64,000 bases of DNA, taken from assembly GCF_000177235.2 (NCBI RefSeq), contig NC_014829.1, positions 992,001-1,056,000 on the forward strand. The letters run 5' to 3'. Position numbers and translations under genes: made by a program. The number at the start of each line of letters is the position of its first letter. Position 1 is the stretch's first letter. The DNA comes from Evansella cellulosilytica DSM 2522. GTDB lineage: Bacteria; Bacillota; Bacilli; Bacillales; Salisediminibacteriaceae. Below, one piece after another: positions 51,157-58,507 of the stretch. The notes beneath the pieces were generated by a model. That model searched no databases and was not told the DNA's origin. It saw nothing but the letters and a program-made list of their open reading frames with translations.

Positions 51157-51972
51157 ATGAAAAAAACGGTTCTTTATTCTTTACTTGTTGTTCTACTAAT
51201 AGCTTTCCTGTCTGCATGTGGCCATGAAGATCACGAGGAAGAGCATGCTGATGACGAACATGGGTCCAATGAATTGAACTTTGACATTGTAGAAGTCGAA
51301 ATTTTAATGGAAGAAGAGGTAGACCCGAACACAGAAATTTCAATACAAGCATATGTCACTCAAGGAGATGACAAAGTTAACGACGCTAGTGAAGTGATGT
51401 TTGAAATATGGGAGCAGGGAGCGAAGGAGGAAAGTGATTTTATAGAAGCCACTTTAACGGAGGAAGACGGAGTTTATGAAATTACTTATGTTTTCTCAGA
51501 GGAAAACCTTTATTTTGTTCAGCCACATGTTACGGCACGAGGAATGCATGTCATGCCGGTTGGCGAGATAAGAGTGGGAGATGTACAAGAAATAGATGAG
51601 GAAGAGATGGATGGTCATGAACATGGTCATGACCATGGCGATGGATATGAATCAGAGCACCACGCACACCCGGTACATGAAGACTTATTTGTTGAATGGC
51701 ATACTGTCGACAGTGCTAAAGAAAACGAGGAAGTAGAGATTTTTTCATATATCGAATGGCAAGACGAGCCATGGACAGATGGCCGTGTCCGATATGAAGT
51801 ATATAAAGAATTTGGTGATGAAACACATACTTGGTTAACAGCAGAAGAAATTGAGGATGGCAAATACTCTACCACTTTTCAATTCGAGATAACTGGAGAT
51901 TACCAAATCGTTATCCATATTGAAGATGAGAATATTCACGAACATATTCATGAAGAAATCACGATCGAATAA
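51157..51972 (+). CDS. His-rich, FixH/YtkA-like lipoprotein
   Basis: A 271-residue lipoprotein (LSAC lipobox, Cys21). After a His/Asp/Glu-rich linker (HEDHEEEHADDEH) there are two beta-sandwich domains of the FixH/YtkA type: residues 40-140 with FEIWEQGAKEE, and 175-265 with VRYEVYKEFG. A second His-rich linker (HEHGHDHGDGYESEHHAH) lies between them. Such proteins are thought to act in copper or oxidase maturation, and the His stretches may bind metal. GAGGTG precedes ATG. Monocistronic. Confidence 0.78.
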   Translation: MKKTVLYSLLVVLLIAFLSACGHEDHEEEHADDEHGSNELNFDIVEVEILMEEEVDPNTEISIQAYVTQGDDKVNDASEVMFEIWEQGAKEESDFIEATLTEEDGVYEITYVFSEENLYFVQPHVTARGMHVMPVGEIRVGDVQEIDEEEMDGHEHGHDHGDGYESEHHAHPVHEDLFVEWHTVDSAKENEEVEIFSYIEWQDEPWTDGRVRYEVYKEFGDETHTWLTAEEIEDGKYSTTFQFEITGDYQIVIHIEDENIHEHIHEEITIE

Positions 51973-51981
51973 TGAAGTAAT

Positions 51982-52016
51982 GTCCAAGAGGGAGCAGCCC
52001 TTTTGGACATTTTTTT
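51982..52016 (+). terminator. Terminator after the FixH-like gene
   Basis: GTCCAAGAGGG pairs with CCCTTTTGGAC, with one mismatch, followed by ATTTTTTT. Confidence 0.9.
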
Positions 52017-52124
52017 GTAGAAAATCAAGTAGTGAAGGTTCGCACGTGCTTAGCAATGCGGAAAGCTTGTGGAGTGGAATTTCATAACTTAATAATGAGG
52101 TAGGCTATTTCTTATAAACTTCAT

Positions 52125-52154
52125 TTGACTACACTTGTATATACAAGTTATACT
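52125..52154 (+). promoter_or_regulatory. treC promoter with TreR operator in the spacer
   Basis: TTGACT (52125-52130) and TATACT (52149-52154) have an 18-base spacer that contains the palindrome CTTGTATATACAAG (52134-52147), the known TreR operator form of Bacillus. Binding would block RNA polymerase; trehalose-6-phosphate relieves it. Confidence 0.9.
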
Positions 52155-52252
52155 ATGGGTGATAAAATGGTTTCCGATTGAGAACGATATATGTAGCTAC
52201 GAGGAAACAGTGAATGAACTACAATGTTGTCAGCATATGGAGGGTTGTTTGA

Positions 52253-53938
52253 ATGAATATGAATGAGTGGTGGAGACGCTCAGTTGTGTATCAAATTTAT
52301 CCGAAAAGCTTTAATGATACGATGGGGAATGGTACTGGAGATATTCAAGGCATTATTGAGAAGTTAGATTATTTGAAGGACTTAGGAGTCGACGTGATAT
52401 GGCTTACTCCGATTTATTCATCACCACAAAAGGATAATGGATACGATATTAGTGATTATTATTCGATTCATAGTGAGTATGGAACGATGGACGATTTTGA
52501 TAAGCTTTTAGAGGAAGCACATAAAAAAGACTTAAAAATCATTATGGATATTGTTGTTAATCATACATCTACTGAACATCAGTGGTTCAAAGAAGCAGCA
52601 GTATCAAAAGATAGTCCGTATCGAGATTATTATATTTGGAAGGACCCAGTTGATGGCGAGGAACCAACAAACTGGCAATCAAAGTTCGGTGGCTCTGCTT
52701 GGGAGCTTGATGAAAAAACTGGTCAATATTATTTGCACCTTTTCGATGTCACACAAGCTGATCTCAATTGGGAAAATGAAAAAGTTCGTGAAGATGTGTA
52801 TGAAATGATGAACTACTGGTTTGAAAAAGGGGTAGATGGTTTTCGGTTAGACGTCATAAATTTAATATCAAAGGACCAAGCATTCCCTAATGATAATGGG
52901 GCAACACCTCATGGTGACGGTAGAAAGTTTTATACAGATGGTCCGAGAGTTCATGAGTTTATGAAGGAGATGAACCGCAACGTTTTCTCGCAATACGATG
53001 TACTTACCGTAGGTGAAATGAGTTCAACCACTGTTGATCATTGTATTAAATATACACGACCAGATCGAAATGAATTGAGTATGACGTTTAACTTTCATCA
53101 TTTAAAGGTCGATTATGAGAATGGCGAAAAATGGTCAAAGACGCCATTTGATTTTCAAGCTTTAAAAAATATTTTGACGAAATGGCAAGTGGAGATGCAT
53201 AAAGGTGGTGGCTGGAATGCATTGTTTTGGTGTAACCACGATCAGCCTCGTGTCGTAAGTAGATATGGAAATGACGAAGACTATCATAAGGAATCTGCGA
53301 AAATGCTGGCTACGACTATTCACTTGATGCAAGGAACTCCATACATTTATCAAGGTGAAGAGTTTGGAATGACAAACCCTCATTTCAACTCAATTGAAGA
53401 CTACCGAGATGTAGAAACATTAAATATTTTTAATCAGCTAAAAGAAGAAGGAATGGCAGAAGAAGACATACTTCAAATCATCCAAGAAAAATCCCGTGAT
53501 AATTCACGTACACCTGTACAGTGGGATGATACAAAAAATGGTGGCTTTACTACAGGAACTCCCTGGATTCCTGTAGCGAATAATTACACAGAAGTGAATG
53601 CTAAAGTGGCTCAAGCGGACCAAGATTCGATTTATTATCATTATAAAAAGCTTATTCAAATGAGAAAAGAACTGGACATTGTTACTTTTGGGAATTTCGA
53701 ACTACTGTTAGAGGATGATCCTGATCTATTTGTTTATGTACGACAATATCAAAAAGAAAAGCTACTCGTAATAAACAACTTTTACGAGAAGGAAGTGACG
53801 TGCTCATTACCTTCACATCACTTTGAGAAAAAGTGTGTGGAATTATTATTGTCCAATTATAATGATTCGCCAACAGTAGAAAAAAATATGACGATACGTC
53901 CTTATGAATCACTTGTTTATCATCTGAAAGAAGCATGA
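52253..53938 (+). CDS. treC: Trehalose-6-phosphate hydrolase (GH13)
   Basis: A 561-residue alpha-glucosidase of GH13 cleaving trehalose-6-phosphate to glucose and glucose-6-phosphate. The (beta/alpha)8 motifs are complete: DIVVNHTS, nucleophile Asp in DGFRLDVINLI, acid/base Glu in VGEMSS, and CNHDQPRVV. Oligo-1,6-glucosidases are close relatives, but the TreR gene next door and the TreR operator settle the choice. GGAGGG lies 8 bases before ATG 52253. The PTS permease gene treP, usually first in the operon, is absent here. Confidence 0.92.
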   Translation: MNMNEWWRRSVVYQIYPKSFNDTMGNGTGDIQGIIEKLDYLKDLGVDVIWLTPIYSSPQKDNGYDISDYYSIHSEYGTMDDFDKLLEEAHKKDLKIIMDIVVNHTSTEHQWFKEAAVSKDSPYRDYYIWKDPVDGEEPTNWQSKFGGSAWELDEKTGQYYLHLFDVTQADLNWENEKVREDVYEMMNYWFEKGVDGFRLDVINLISKDQAFPNDNGATPHGDGRKFYTDGPRVHEFMKEMNRNVFSQYDVLTVGEMSSTTVDHCIKYTRPDRNELSMTFNFHHLKVDYENGEKWSKTPFDFQALKNILTKWQVEMHKGGGWNALFWCNHDQPRVVSRYGNDEDYHKESAKMLATTIHLMQGTPYIYQGEEFGMTNPHFNSIEDYRDVETLNIFNQLKEEGMAEEDILQIIQEKSRDNSRTPVQWDDTKNGGFTTGTPWIPVANNYTEVNAKVAQADQDSIYYHYKKLIQMRKELDIVTFGNFELLLEDDPDLFVYVRQYQKEKLLVINNFYEKEVTCSLPSHHFEKKCVELLLSNYNDSPTVEKNMTIRPYESLVYHLKEA

Positions 53939-53965
53939 TAAACTAAATATGGTGGTGAACGCGGC

Positions 53966-54682
53966 ATGCAAAATAAATATATCCAAATATATAATGAAAT
54001 TGTAGATGAGATTAGACAAGGAATTTACGAAGCGCAATCAAAGCTACCCTCTGAACATGATTTTATGGTGAAATACGATACATCAAGGGAAACGATTCGA
54101 AAGGCATTAAACCTTTTATCCCAAAATGGCTATATCCAGAAGGTGCAAGGGAAAGGGTCTATCGTACTAGACGCAAGAAAGTTTGATTTTCCTATATCTG
54201 GATTAGTGAGCTTTAAGGAGCTCGCTGGGCAGCTAGGTGATAGTCATCATACGCACGTTGAAAAGCTAGAAATGATTTCTCCAAATAAAGATATAAGAGA
54301 AATACTGAAGCTTTCTAAAGATGGCCAAGTATGGGAAGTATATCGTGTACGTGAAATTGATAAAGAGAGAATTATATTAGATAAGGACTACTTTAACAAA
54401 AACTACATCGATAACCTGACAAAAGAGATTTGCAGTAACTCCATATATGAATATATAGAAAAGGAGTTAGGGCTATCGATTAGCTTTGCGAAGAAGGAAA
54501 TTACGGTTGTTGAGCCTACTGAAGAAGATAAACAATTATTGGACTTGGAAGGCTATCATAATATTGTCGTTGTAAAAAACTATGTCTATTTCGATGACGC
54601 GAGTATATTTCAGTACACAGAGTCACGGCACCGGCCAGATAAGTTTCGGTTCGTAGACTTCGCCAGAAGAACGCATAAATAA
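53966..54682 (+). CDS. treR: Trehalose operon repressor, GntR/HutC family
   Basis: A 238-residue repressor with a GntR winged helix (YEAQSKLPSEHDFMVKYDTS, then ETIRKALNLLSQNGYIQKV) and a UTRA effector domain that would bind trehalose-6-phosphate. It follows treC by 27 bases and is cotranscribed with it, so it represses its own operon through the palindrome at 52134. The site GGTGGTG precedes ATG. Confidence 0.93.
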   Translation: MQNKYIQIYNEIVDEIRQGIYEAQSKLPSEHDFMVKYDTSRETIRKALNLLSQNGYIQKVQGKGSIVLDARKFDFPISGLVSFKELAGQLGDSHHTHVEKLEMISPNKDIREILKLSKDGQVWEVYRVREIDKERIILDKDYFNKNYIDNLTKEICSNSIYEYIEKELGLSISFAKKEITVVEPTEEDKQLLDLEGYHNIVVVKNYVYFDDASIFQYTESRHRPDKFRFVDFARRTHK

Positions 54683-54692
54683 GATGAATGAA

Positions 54693-54729
54693 AAGGATGA
54701 CTCAATTGGTAGGGAGTCATCCTTTATTA
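54693..54729 (+). terminator. Terminator of the tre operon
   Basis: AAGGATGACTC (54693-54703) is an exact complement of GAGTCATCCTT (54714-54724), then TATTAT. Confidence 0.88.
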
Positions 54730-54792
54730 TGGGCTTTCAAACGCTTCGTTCTAACTAGTGTGTTTAATACTATTGAAAAGATCTCTCTTCCT

Positions 54793-55233
54793 TCAACGAA
54801 TGAATGCTATTCCTCTTTTTTCAAGAGCATCATCAAGCCACCGAGGATGCATGTTCAATAAATCATCAGGTAGGGATTCCTGTCCGAAAAATTTTATCTC
54901 AAGAGATTCTTCAGAATGACATCTAGGCTCCCCCCCTGTAATTTTAGCTAAAAAACAAGTTGTAATAAAATGTACTACTTTACCATTTGGATAGGTAAAC
55001 ACTTGGGTAAGAGGATCAGAATAAATACCAATCAACTTAATAATTTTTATATCTAAACTGGTTTCCTCCTTTACTTCTCGAATAGCTGCTTCAGACACAG
55101 TTTCCCCTATTTCTACATGTCCGGAAGGAATACCCCATAGTCCTACATCTGCTCTTTTTTGTAATAAAACTTGGTTTTTCTCATTAAAAATGACTACTGC
55201 AACAGCAGCTTTTAGTTCATCAATTCTCTCCAT
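54793..55233 (-). CDS. NUDIX hydrolase
   Basis: A 146-residue pyrophosphohydrolase. The Nudix box GHVEIGETVSEAAIREVKEE plus SL is complete, giving the metal-binding Glu residues. The VAVVIFNEKNQVLLQKRADV start and GIPSGH lead are of the ADP-ribose/NTP-type class. The substrate is not known, but the ykkC-family RNA in its leader suggests a nucleoside diphosphate derivative. TGAGGGAGG precedes ATG on the minus strand. Single gene. Confidence 0.92.
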   Translation of the reverse strand: MERIDELKAAVAVVIFNEKNQVLLQKRADVGLWGIPSGHVEIGETVSEAAIREVKEETSLDIKIIKLIGIYSDPLTQVFTYPNGKVVHFITTCFLAKITGGEPRCHSEESLEIKFFGQESLPDDLLNMHPRWLDDALEKRGIAFIR

Positions 55234-55253
55234 ACAATAACCTCCCTCAAAAT

Positions 55254-55405
55254 AAAAAAAGGTCCGATAAGAAAGGAATCAACGCATTATAAATACGCTG
55301 AACCTTTCCCCTCGGACCTTTTATGTCAATAGGTGCCTTTTACTATCGTAAAAGATGTAGCCCTCGGTCACAGACCTATCGTTAGCGGAACCCTAGCTAC
55401 AGTTT
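55254..55405 (-). ncRNA. ykkC-family riboswitch (NDP-sensing subtype likely) with terminator
   Basis: On the minus strand the leader begins GTAGCTAGGGTTCCG (55400 downward), the diagnostic ykkC motif, then GGTCTGTGACCGAGGGCTAC, where GCTAC closes with GTAGC. A second domain follows, with AAAAGGCACC and ACATAAAAGGTCCGAGGGG. The terminator is AGGTCCG...CGGACC with T7 after it (about 55254-55319), and it overlaps the second domain. Subtype 1 binds guanidine, 2a ppGpp, 2b PRPP, 2c nucleoside diphosphates. The gene controlled is a NUDIX hydrolase, the classic partner of subtype 2c. Confidence 0.82.
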
Positions 55406-55554
55406 TCCAGTTCATTACAATTCATATTTTACATTAAATCAACTAATAATTGAAGACTTACACTAACCTTTACATACGAGGTACTACTCATGACCAACTA
55501 TCGTTGGGAAATTGTGTATAATAGATTAAAAAGATAGTTTTTAGGGGGAGTTCT

Positions 55555-55956
55555 GTGACGACTAGTGTCAATAAAAATAAGCATGACCCATTTCGGAGAA
55601 AATCGCTATTAATAATACTGATATGTTCATTATCGTTTTTCTGCTTAATAGGTTATGGCGTTTATTGGGCTTTCTTTGATATGAATAGGCTTCCGACAGG
55701 GGAGTATCTTACTGAAGAAACATCTCCAGACGGTACATACACTTTGAAGGCATATATTTCTGATGGTGGCGCGACAACTTCATACGCTATTCGAGGAGAA
55801 CTAGTATATAACGAGAAAAAGAATAAGACTAAAAATATTTATTGGAATTATCGCGAAGAAGATGCAGAAATTAATTGGCTTGACGATAATACAGTCGTTA
55901 TAAATGGCCACGCGCTTAATGTTCTTCATGATAAATTTGATTATAGAAATCAATAA
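55555..55956 (+). CDS. DUF5412 family membrane-anchored protein
   Basis: A 133-residue protein with a basic start, one membrane helix (about 20-42) and an extracytoplasmic beta-rich domain: PTGEYLTEETSPDGTYTLKA, ATTSYAIRGELV and NYREEDAEINWLDDNTVVIN. This matches DUF5412 of Bacillaceae; function unknown. The start is GTG 55555 with GGGGGAG 6 bases upstream. Single gene. Confidence 0.82.
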   Translation: MTTSVNKNKHDPFRRKSLLIILICSLSFFCLIGYGVYWAFFDMNRLPTGEYLTEETSPDGTYTLKAYISDGGATTSYAIRGELVYNEKKNKTKNIYWNYREEDAEINWLDDNTVVINGHALNVLHDKFDYRNQ

Positions 55957-56027
55957 TTCGCTAGTTTCGTTTATTAAAACGATTTTTTTATACATAAATA
56001 TTTAGTGAACAGGAGGTTTCTTTAAAA

Positions 56028-56126
56028 ATGAAGAATATAAACAAAACATTGTTACGAAATACATTTACGTTTGGTGTATTTATTGGGATTTCAGTTGCTG
56101 GAATCTACTATATATTTGTGAAGTAG
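56028..56126 (+). CDS. 32-residue single-helix membrane peptide
   Basis: MKNINKTLLRNTFTFGVFIG and then ISVAGIYYIFVK, with a basic start and one membrane helix. AGGAGG lies 11 bases before ATG, which supports real translation. No known family. A family A repeat follows directly. Confidence 0.5.
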   Translation: MKNINKTLLRNTFTFGVFIGISVAGIYYIFVK

Positions 56127-56135
56127 AAAAAATGG

Positions 56136-56190
56136 GAGACAGCCATCTGCCCTAGAGCGAAGAAAAAACTAGTGAAGGTAAGATGACGTT
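56136..56190. repeat. Family A dispersed hairpin repeat
   Basis: AGCCATCTGCCCTAGAGCGA, then an A-rich spacer and GTGAAGGTAAGATGACG. It is the best match to the 11108 copy. It lies 20 bases before the GNAT gene, so it could act in its leader. Confidence 0.75.
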
Positions 56191-56218
56191 TCAATAAAAA
56201 AATATTGAGGTGATTAGT

Positions 56219-56716
56219 TTGATACATATAAGAAGCATAGATCAAAATGGTGAATATGTAGAGTTTTTAACTGATATGATGTATGAATCTATTCATATGC
56301 CTGAGAATAAGCCTGCTAAAGAAGTGCTATTAAATATGCCTCATATAAAAAAGTATAGTGAAGGCTGGGGGCGAAAAGGAGATAAAGCAATAATTGCTAT
56401 CAATGAGAATAACCTCCCTGTTGGTGCAGCGTGGTATCGTCTTTTTACAGAAGACAATAAAGGATACGGATATGTTGATGATAAAACTCCGGAGCTTGGC
56501 ATAGCATTAACGAAAGATGCTAGAGGAAAGGGAATAGGCACGCTACTTGTGAAAAGGTTAATGGAAGAAGCTTTTAGTGACGGATACACAACGCTTTCGT
56601 TAAGCGTCGATCCGACTAACAAAGAAGCCGTTCAACTTTATAAGAAACTCGGTTTTAAACAATGTTGTACATCGGGAACATCCTGGACAATGGTATGTAA
56701 CATTTCCTCAATATAA
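56219..56716 (+). CDS. GNAT N-acetyltransferase
   Basis: A 165-residue acetyltransferase with the acetyl-CoA loop LTKDARGKGIGTLLVKRLMEEA and the C-terminal SVDPTNKEAVQLYKKLGFKQ typical of RimI-like GNATs. The acceptor is unknown. The start is probably TTG 56219 with GAGGTG 6 bases upstream; GTG 56210 overlaps that site. Confidence 0.87.
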   Translation: MIHIRSIDQNGEYVEFLTDMMYESIHMPENKPAKEVLLNMPHIKKYSEGWGRKGDKAIIAINENNLPVGAAWYRLFTEDNKGYGYVDDKTPELGIALTKDARGKGIGTLLVKRLMEEAFSDGYTTLSLSVDPTNKEAVQLYKKLGFKQCCTSGTSWTMVCNISSI

Positions 56717-56887
56717 CATATAAAGTTTTGCGGATTTTCACCATTAATAAAAAGGGAATAGGTGTTAGGATGGGAAGGGGATAGTCTAAAGGATATTAAG
56801 ACTTGCCGCCTTTTTTTAAAACTTCGATTTAATAGAATAGACAGTTTACTGCTTATGTTATTGCAAAAAAGAAGGAGAGGGGAGACG

Positions 56888-57181
56888 ATGAGAGTAATAT
56901 TAGAGTTATTACGTATTATTTGTTTATTTATGATATTAGGAGGACTAGCTTGGATTGTATTAGGAAATATCTATGCTATAAATGAAGGAATAGAGAGTTA
57001 CCAGTCGATCGCCGGACTAGGAGTTTATGTATTCCTTTTTGTGCTATATCGGAATAAGTTCCAATTTTCGGATTGGTATAAAGGAAGAGGACGAGTAAAA
57101 CTATCTAAACCAGTAACGATCACTTTAGTTAGTTGTTCCATATTCATGATGATTTTACCTGTTGTTTTCGGCTTAGTATAA
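56888..57181 (+). CDS. Small membrane protein, three helices
   Basis: A 97-residue protein with three hydrophobic segments (LLRIICLFMILGGLAWIVLG; GLGVYVFLFVLY; VTITLVSCSIFMMILPVVFG). ATG 56888 has GGAGAGGGGAG upstream; the same frame is open further upstream but without a ribosome site. Family not recognised. Confidence 0.65.
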   Translation: MRVILELLRIICLFMILGGLAWIVLGNIYAINEGIESYQSIAGLGVYVFLFVLYRNKFQFSDWYKGRGRVKLSKPVTITLVSCSIFMMILPVVFGLV

Positions 57182-57318
57182 GTTGACTAACTTAACGGGA
57201 AATCAAGAATGTACCAACTCTCTAGTTGAGGAAGAATGATGAATCTGTCTAAGCATATAACAATATAGCCTTTTATTTTTTCTGAATATTCCTATTTTTA
57301 ATTTGTGAGGTGGAGTTA

Positions 57319-57510
57319 ATGAATAAGAATTTATTTTTGCTACCAATATTAGTTGGTGTGATATTCTTTGTGCTTGCAGTTATATTGTTTACTTTTATTG
57401 AGTCTCCGTTTCCTTATTTTGCGGGTCTGTTCGTAGCTTTTATTGTGTTTGAGATTACTTTTTTCTATCGGTTTACAAAAAATAAAAACGAAACAAGATC
57501 TAAGTTATAG
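57319..57510 (+). CDS. Small membrane protein, two helices
   Basis: A 63-residue protein with two membrane helices and a basic tail (RFTKNKNETRSKL). GAGGTGGAG precedes ATG 57319. Unknown family. Possibly cotranscribed with the gene ending at 57181, although the 137-base gap leaves room for a promoter. Confidence 0.6.
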   Translation: MNKNLFLLPILVGVIFFVLAVILFTFIESPFPYFAGLFVAFIVFEITFFYRFTKNKNETRSKL

Positions 57511-57589
57511 TGGAGGAATGTTTCTTAAAAGTTATTGAGAGATGTTGAGTTAGTTATAGCAGAGTTGAGAATAGAAAGGTGAGATGAGA

Positions 57590-57979
57590 ATGGGACAGAT
57601 TAAAGTTTACGGGGTTAAAGACAGGTTACGTCCAATAAAAGAATTACTTTCAAATGTGATTCATTCTTGCATGATTGAGGCGCTAGAGTTCCCTCCTAAA
57701 AAGAAATTCCATCGCTTCTTTCCTATGGAAAAAGAAGATTTTTACTATGGAGAAGGAAGAACGGAAGCTTATACAATCATTGAAATTAGTATGTTTGATG
57801 GTAGAACAATTGAAGCAAAAAAGCGACTAATAAAGCTACTGTTTGAACGTATAGAGAGCGAATGTCATATAACGCCTCAAGATGTTGAAATTACGATTTT
57901 TGAAACCCCGAAACATAATTGGGGGATAAGAGGTCTACCAGGTGATGAACTAGCTTTGGATTATAAAATAAAAGTATAA
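57590..57979 (+). CDS. Tautomerase-superfamily (MIF-like) protein without Pro1
   Basis: A 129-residue protein of the Tautomerase_2 type: MGQIKVYGVKDRLRPIKELL, FPPKKKFHRFFPMEKEDFYY, and SMFDGRTIEAKKRLIKLLFE then the ETPKHNWGIRGLPGDE end with NWG. The catalytic amino-terminal Pro of 4-oxalocrotonate tautomerase-like enzymes is missing: the second residue is Gly (or Arg with the ATG at 57584). It is either inactive as a tautomerase or uses another residue. AAAGGTGAG lies 6 bases before ATG 57590. Confidence 0.85.
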   Translation: MGQIKVYGVKDRLRPIKELLSNVIHSCMIEALEFPPKKKFHRFFPMEKEDFYYGEGRTEAYTIIEISMFDGRTIEAKKRLIKLLFERIESECHITPQDVEITIFETPKHNWGIRGLPGDELALDYKIKV

Positions 57980-58033
57980 GTAATATAGGCTATTGATGCT
58001 GCTGTCTCTTAAACAGAGGGGAGGAGAATCTTC

Positions 58034-58348
58034 TTGAAGAAATTTATCGTGCATTTTTCAAATAAACAACAAGAATTAATGACAAAAGAACTCATTAATG
58101 ACCATGTTAATTACTTGAAGATATTAAAAGAAAATGGTGTATTATCATTTTGTGGATCTTGTGTAGATGGAACCGCGTTCATGATAATTGATGCACCTTC
58201 AATTGGAAAGGCAAAGCGTTATGTAGAAAATGATCCATTTTCTAAAGTAGATTACTATATAGATAGAAAAATTGTCGAGATAAAAGAAGCTACTTTAGAA
58301 AACAACTTTTTATTAGGGAAAGTATTAGTAAACGCAGAGGATGAGTAG
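58034..58348 (+). CDS. YciI-like domain protein
   Basis: A 104-residue protein of the YCII family (ferredoxin-like alpha/beta fold): MKKFIVHFSNKQQELMTKEL, NDHVNYLKILKENGVLSFCG, GTAFMIIDAPSIGKAKRYVE, NDPFSKVDYY. The active-site His/Asp pair of YciI is partly kept (DHVNYL). Function unknown. The start is TTG 58034 with GGGGAGGAG upstream. It follows the tautomerase-like gene by 54 bases, so one operon is possible. Confidence 0.82.
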   Translation: MKKFIVHFSNKQQELMTKELINDHVNYLKILKENGVLSFCGSCVDGTAFMIIDAPSIGKAKRYVENDPFSKVDYYIDRKIVEIKEATLENNFLLGKVLVNAEDE

Positions 58349-58403
58349 ATTAATCCCCCTGCTACGGTAATAGAGAGGTGTTACAAAAGCTATTAAAGGT
58401 TTA

Positions 58404-58450
58404 GAGGTTGATTCAAAAGGTGAAAATTTGACCTTTGAGTCAACCACTTT
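58404..58450. repeat. Family C inverted repeat
   Basis: GAGGTTGATTCAAAAGGT and ACCTTTGAGTCAACCACTTT form an imperfect hairpin related to the perfect one at 15246. TCTCTTG follows, not a clean U-run. Confidence 0.7.
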
Positions 58451-58507
58451 CTCTTGTCCAATAGGTGATAAATTGATATTGATAATAGAAAAATAAAGGG
58501 GAAAGAG

